Shown: positions 59,156-64,000 of the stretch, piece after piece
How positions within the stretch are numbered: the first letter of the stretch is position 1
Layout: each line of letters starts with the position of its first letter
Assembly: GCA_950097015.1 (NCBI GenBank)
Contig: CATNEN010000038.1
Span: 26,449,001-26,513,000 of the forward strand
Direction of reading: 5' to 3'
Length of the DNA: 64,000 nucleotides
Origin: Macrostomum hystrix
Taxonomy: Eukaryota > Platyhelminthes > Macrostomidae
Notes under the pieces: model-generated
Seen by the model: only the letters and a program-made list of their open reading frames with translations
What the model was told of the DNA's origin: nothing
Database searches by the model: none
Made by a program: the position numbers and the translations under genes

Positions 59156-62100
59156 TAAATACTATACTATTACATTCCAGCAGCATCAGCTAAAAAACTT
59201 CCATGTTACTATAAAACTTGCGCACCAGAAAAGTGGTGCTGTTTTAACAATTTGTTTTAATTTGTTCTGCTTTAATTTATTATTATTAATCTAATCTAGA
59301 CGTTCGAAAAAACATGGCCTTCTTTGGAACAGCCGAGCAATAGCTGCGTCTGCGTAGTTGTAATTTCTAGCTATCTATATGTCAAATTTGCAGCGATTCA
59401 CAACCCAATCATAATGCCGCTCAGTTTTGGGTGAAAATGTTTCGACTTTGAACAGATAGTAGCTCAGGCTGCTCATTTTGCAAATTTATTTTGGCACACG
59501 AATGTTTGTAGATGTCGGTAAATATAGTAACTGGTCTTATCAGCTGGAAGGACTTGGTAAAATTCCATTGCGGCCTGCGGCTAGTGCAGCGGTGTCGCGA
59601 TTCTTGCAATCTGGTGTTTTCTTGGAATGAGCTAACTCTTCAAATTATGCCCCAAGCTTTTGAAGGTTTTCACAACTGATCGGGACACACCAATCTATGC
59701 GATTTACATCTGAAAGCAGCTCAGTCAAGTTGAGTCCTCAACAGGGACATCGGAGCCGTTTCCTAGCTGCTGTCGGTGATATATCCGAGGTGTTTGTTGG
59801 CGAGCTCGGCGTGTTCCGCTGGTCTCTGGTGCTGGCTCCCGAGGTGGATGGGCTCTACGCGCGGCACCACTTCGCTCTAGCTGCGCTCTGCTGGCCGGTT
59901 GCCGCGATGGCTAGCTCCTCCATCGTCGGGACACCATGCCATATGCACTACAACATCGATGTAGTGAAACACTTCGGCGAGGCGACTATTTTCTTGCTTC
60001 TGGTAGTTAATCTTCGGCAAGATGCACATTAACTTGTGCCTAGCTCTCTGATGCGAGGACTTTTAAGTGGATTTGACGAAAAAACAAAAAAATAAATGTA
60101 AATTCGCAATGCGTCTTGTTTTAAAGATCCTAGCTGCACATATAAAAAAATTTAAAAAATTAAAAAGCTTTTTTAATTCAGAGGAGACTATAAAGAGACT
60201 ATAGACTATATAACAGCTGGAGTATTTTAGTCTCGTACTGGAAAACACAAAATCTAGATATTTGCAGAAGTAAATTACAGCTAGCTAATTGGTACACAGC
60301 TAGGATAACGCTACTATAATAAAATGAACAAATTAGCTAAAATGCATTTCAGCACATTAGTTTAAGAGCCATCAGTAGTTTATCTTTACTTTTAGTCTAT
60401 ACGACGCATAGTAATAGTAGCCTAACGACGTTACTTAATTTTGTCTAAATCTGCGTGACTGTGGGCTTGGGCATGCCCCTGTAGTACAGCATGGCGAAAT
60501 CGTTTCGCCAAGCATAGCATATAGCTTAGCTTGATGGAAAGATTGAATAGCAGTAGCTAGCATTTGGAAGCGCCACGCAATTACTACGGCAATGCCTGGC
60601 CACGGTTGGAAGATTGGGTTATGTGACTTTCTTCCGTTATGTGGCGTGACAATGTGTTTGTTGAAGCATCAATTGCATCAAAAGCATGAGCAAGTATCGT
60701 AGCAATTTAATAAAAAGCAACAAGATATGTATTTTTTAGTTTTTGCAAAACGATGGTCTTTAATGTTAAAAAAAGTTTATGTTACTTAGTAAAAACGTAG
60801 ATCAGGTTTGTTTAAAGTTGCATGTCTCTTATCTATTACGAAATAGCTGTTTTCCAAGAAACGATTTAGCAAAATAGAATTATATTATATATATATTTAT
60901 TAATTTATAAGACAGACTTTATCCAGGACCTCAGCATTACAGCTAATGTTTCAATGATGCGTTACTATTGTATCACAAATAATTAGATAAAGTAAATGCC
61001 TAAAATATTTGTCAAGCGTGAATTATTAACTTGTAATTATCCCCGCCTACAATAACTTTTGGCATTCTTTCGTTTTACGATCCCTGGCCATGATAGTTAA
61101 AGTGATGATTTGGGCTTTCGTTTTACGATCCCCCCAATAAAATCATCGAGAAATCATTTGGATCGTTTCAGCAGCAGCAATGGCTTAGGCTCGTAGGTCT
61201 CCTCGTTCATTCCACTTAATGAAATCGTTGGAAGATTCAGTAACTATGAAAATAGTAGATACTCTATATATTCGGCTTCGTCTTGCGACCCCCAACACAT
61301 AATTTTGTATGTGCCTAATAGGAGGTGATCGTGAAACAAAAGTGATGGGGTGACAATTCATTGCTCTAAGCAAATACTGCCTTACTTTGTTCCACCATTC
61401 AGGTCCCTGATGACAATTCGAGGAACCAGTGCCAAACTGTTCAATCTCTTGCACATTATTGTCATTGATTGACAGCTGGGGTCTGGGGCTGGTGTCTAGC
61501 TAGAGTCTAAGGTCAGCATTTACATGTAGCTATGTATTGTAATTTGCTATACCTCCAGGTTTGTTGGTACAAGACTATAGCTTTTGTTTTAAATTAAACA
61601 TTTAAGCTGACAGTACATGCAATTGATTAGGCATTTCTCACAGCCATGCCCTTAATTTGTAGCATTATAGGCATAACTAGTCATGTCAATAAGTAATAAT
61701 TTGTTAAGACAGTTATGTATAGTTTAGTATAGTTAAGCATTATACTTTATTTTAATTTATTTTAATTTCTCTATACAAATCTGATTCTTTTTTTATATAG
61801 GAAATGTTTTTATTTAGCTATTTTTTTAATTTAAATACTTGTGTCAGTTGTGAAATGATATTTGGTAATAGTCTATAATTGTTTATAATTTATGTGTGAG
61901 CTAAGTGTCTGCAGCCATAATTGTACTTGTCAGTACAAAGGACTTAGCTTCTCAAATTGAGGAGTGGTCAATGATTATCAAATCTTAATCAGAAATAATG
62001 TATCTTGAAAAAAAATTTCTTAGCTACTTCTAGTACTTTACACTACTCATAAATTAGTTTTTTTGACAAATGAATGGAACTATACCATCCTATTACTTTT

Positions 62101-62220
62101 TAATAGATAATCTTTTGTTGTGTACAAAGGCTATTAATATTTTTTGTTTGACTTTCTTGAAACTTAAAACTACTATAATATGTCTTTCTAAACTGTCTTT
62201 ATAAACTAAATCTTCCACAG
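59156..62220. other. Spacer between GT32 and CD36-family genes
   Basis: Mostly AT-rich. The stretch 59640-60060 is GC-richer and interrupted by stops in every frame, so it could be a decayed coding or LINE fragment, but I cannot assign it. The last part is probably 5' UTR intron of the CD36-family gene, ending at tcttccacag. Confidence 0.4.
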
Positions 62221-62238
62221 CAAATTGGAAGTATTTCC

Positions 62239-62964
62239 ATGGACAGCGATCAAGAATATCTCACAGCAACTGATGTGCGGCACAGCCAGTGCAATAAAGC
62301 ATGCTGCGCTTTTGGCAGTGGAATAGGCTTTGGCATTGCCCTGGTCTGTGTGTCAATCACGGTTGCCATAGCATTTCCAATTGTGTTTCACAACCTAATC
62401 GCATCCATGCTACCAATTGCCAATGGCAGCATCACGTATGATGCCTGGTCGTCTCCCACAGCTACTACACCAGTGTACATGCAATTCTGGCTATTCAACT
62501 TGACTAACGGCGCTGAATTCCTTCGCGGCGACAAGCCGGCCGTAGATCAAATCGGACCATTCACTTATCAGGAGGAGCGTAGGAAGGGAAATATCACAAC
62601 CTACTCCAACTCTACCATCTCCTATAGGGAGTACAGATCGTTTCATTTTCGCCTGGACATGTCTTGTTGTCCGGAGGAAAGCCAAATGTCCGTAGTCAAC
62701 TTGGCCTACTTCACAGTTACTAATCTGCTTCGTTACCGGGGCAAGCTGCTTCAGACATTAGCCGAAGATTTATTTAAAGCTACAAAAAATCCGCCGATCA
62801 TTCAACGGACCGTTAAAGAGATTCTATGGGGCTACGAGGATCCTACATTGAAATTCGGATCGGATTTAGCGAAAATTGTCGGCTTTAAATTGAACCCAAG
62901 TGTTGGATTGTTCTATGGCAAAAACGGCTCAGACGATGGGCAGTACTTGATTTTTACTGGTCAG
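62239..62964 (+). CDS. CD36/SCARB-family scavenger receptor, first coding exon (gene continues off right edge)
   Basis: This exon encodes 242 residues and ends at a clean donor (CAG/gtgagt, phase 0). It is preceded by an acceptor at 62220 (tcttccacag) and 18 nt of 5' UTR. The topology fits the family: a short cytoplasmic tail, one transmembrane segment (about residues 28-52, GIALVCVSITVAIAFPIVF), then the ectodomain. Family marks are VYMQFWLFNLTNGAEFL, DQIGPFTYQEER, and the later TVKEILWGYEDP (the segment near the ligand tunnel). At least five N-glycosylation sequons are present (NGSI, NLTN, NITT, NSTI, NGSD). CD36 proteins bind lipoproteins, fatty acids or lysosomal ligands. The class (SCARB1, SCARB2 or CD36-like) cannot be set from this half. 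The C-terminal Cys cluster and second transmembrane helix must lie to the right. Confidence 0.88.
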
Positions 62965-64000
62965 GTGAGTTAACGAAAGTTAAGTTAAGTTAACGAATTT
63001 TTTTAATCTGGTTGCTTATTTTTGGACGTTCAATTTGCTTTTTTCAGTATAGAAATCTGTTGTCTATGGTTGAAACAGTCTGTAATTCTTTAATTGTAGC
63101 TGACGCTACTTATCAATTGGATCGTTACTTATGCGTGTTAAATTATTCTCTGTTAAGGTTGCCTTTTTATTTCTAATTTAAGAGCTGAAACGAGAGAACA
63201 AACCAGTACAGTATTATCTATGGGACAGATAGTACAATAAAATAGCGTTGGGGGAGAATAACTATAGACTTAAACTAAATAATAATAGTTAGTAGAGACA
63301 ACTGCTAAAAAGTCATTTAACTGTACCCTGAGCAATCGGATTTCATGTAGTCTCTGGTCTAGAACGCCCCGTTGTCTGTGCGCTCGGCTTCGCTTCGGCC
63401 AAAATTTAATTCAATTGGGGGAGTTTATATTGAACGTTGTTTCTTCAGTCCTGAATGATATCAGGAAATCCTCATTTTCAACATGCGATGCCACCACCTT
63501 ATTGTGACGGATGAACTGTGAACTAATTACCTGCGATATCATGCAAGGTCAATTATCTGTGGTACCAACGTACTTTGGTACCACATTTGGTACAGTGCTG
63601 CATTATCACTGGCCTTGAAGACAAATGGAGCTTGTCTTTGTAAGAAAATATTCGTGCTATACTGCATTACACTCTGCGAGGTTGGATTATCTAGTCATTT
63701 TACAATCGATATGGACTGCTGTCCAGTCTCGACCAATCACAATAGAGGCTTATTTGTATTTTTTACGCATTGGCCCATTAAATTTGTGAAGATAAGTGAG
63801 CACGACACTACTCAGGGAACGGTCTACAGACCACAGCTTAACAAAAAAACTCACCACTTTACTTTAAGGTTTATTTTCTACAGAGTTTTTTTTTAGTTTT
63901 ATCATTATCAACTTGAGCGATGAGCCCTGGTAAGTACAATAACTCCTAGCTAGTATTGAGCATGACAGTTCAGTACCTAGTATTTTCTTCAACTTTTGCT
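62965..64000 (+). other. Intron after first CD36-family exon (to window end)
   Basis: Starts gtgagt. No second exon was recognised before the window ends. Confidence 0.5.

Noticed and set aside
59697-60032. 111-codon plus-strand frame; antisense faintly like a LINE reverse-transcriptase tail
   Set aside because: The resemblance rests on a few residues and stops interrupt it; too weak to call.

Overview
This is AT-rich eukaryotic nuclear DNA from an animal. The genes have ordinary GT-AG introns. The encoded proteins are animal families: an FRMD4-type FERM protein, an NBR1-like autophagy receptor, a USP53/54-type and a USP2-type ubiquitin protease, a GT32 glycosyltransferase and a CD36-family receptor. 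The window also carries tRNA-derived SINEs, hAT-like and Mutator-like DNA transposons and MITEs. I would guess an invertebrate bilaterian, perhaps a spiralian, but the phylum cannot be fixed from the sequence alone.

Layout, left to right. FRMD4-like gene, minus strand (start codon at 12231, exons down to 2528, continuing off the left edge). A 3.5 kb spacer with two MITEs. NBR1-like gene, plus strand (15766-20177), head to head with FRMD4. A 4.3 kb spacer with a MITE and a 27-bp array. USP53/54-like gene, minus strand (36758-24527). A complete-looking FLYWCH/PHD-type MULE DNA transposon (37308-41823) with terminal inverted repeats and a target-site duplication. USP2-like gene, minus strand (49779-45403). 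A spacer with MITEs and a 1.3 kb hAT-like element (51281-52573). A GC-richer segment with a TATA box and a strong splice donor (about 54.1-55.8 kb). GT32 glycosyltransferase gene, plus strand (56932-59155). An unassigned spacer. The first coding exon of a CD36/SCARB-family gene, plus strand (62239 onward), running off the right edge.

The dominant and most unusual feature is tandem repetition. About a quarter of the window is minisatellite array. Most long introns hold at least one array, several consist almost wholly of one, and each array has its own unit (14 to 120 bp). Some arrays begin within 15-110 nt of the splice sites. Three genes also have an array starting about 70-180 nt past the stop codon. 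One intron array (45697-46335) is built from copies of its own 3' splice site plus the first bases of the next exon. Arrays also sit inside coding sequence: the stalk of the GT32 enzyme and the Ala-rich N-terminal part of the transposase.

Three of the six host genes concern ubiquitin signalling (NBR1-like, USP53/54-like, USP2-like). I read this as neighbourhood rather than a proven functional unit. Exon joins were made by hand from phase, GT-AG rules and family similarity; transcripts were not available. Array boundaries are approximate to about 10-20 bp.
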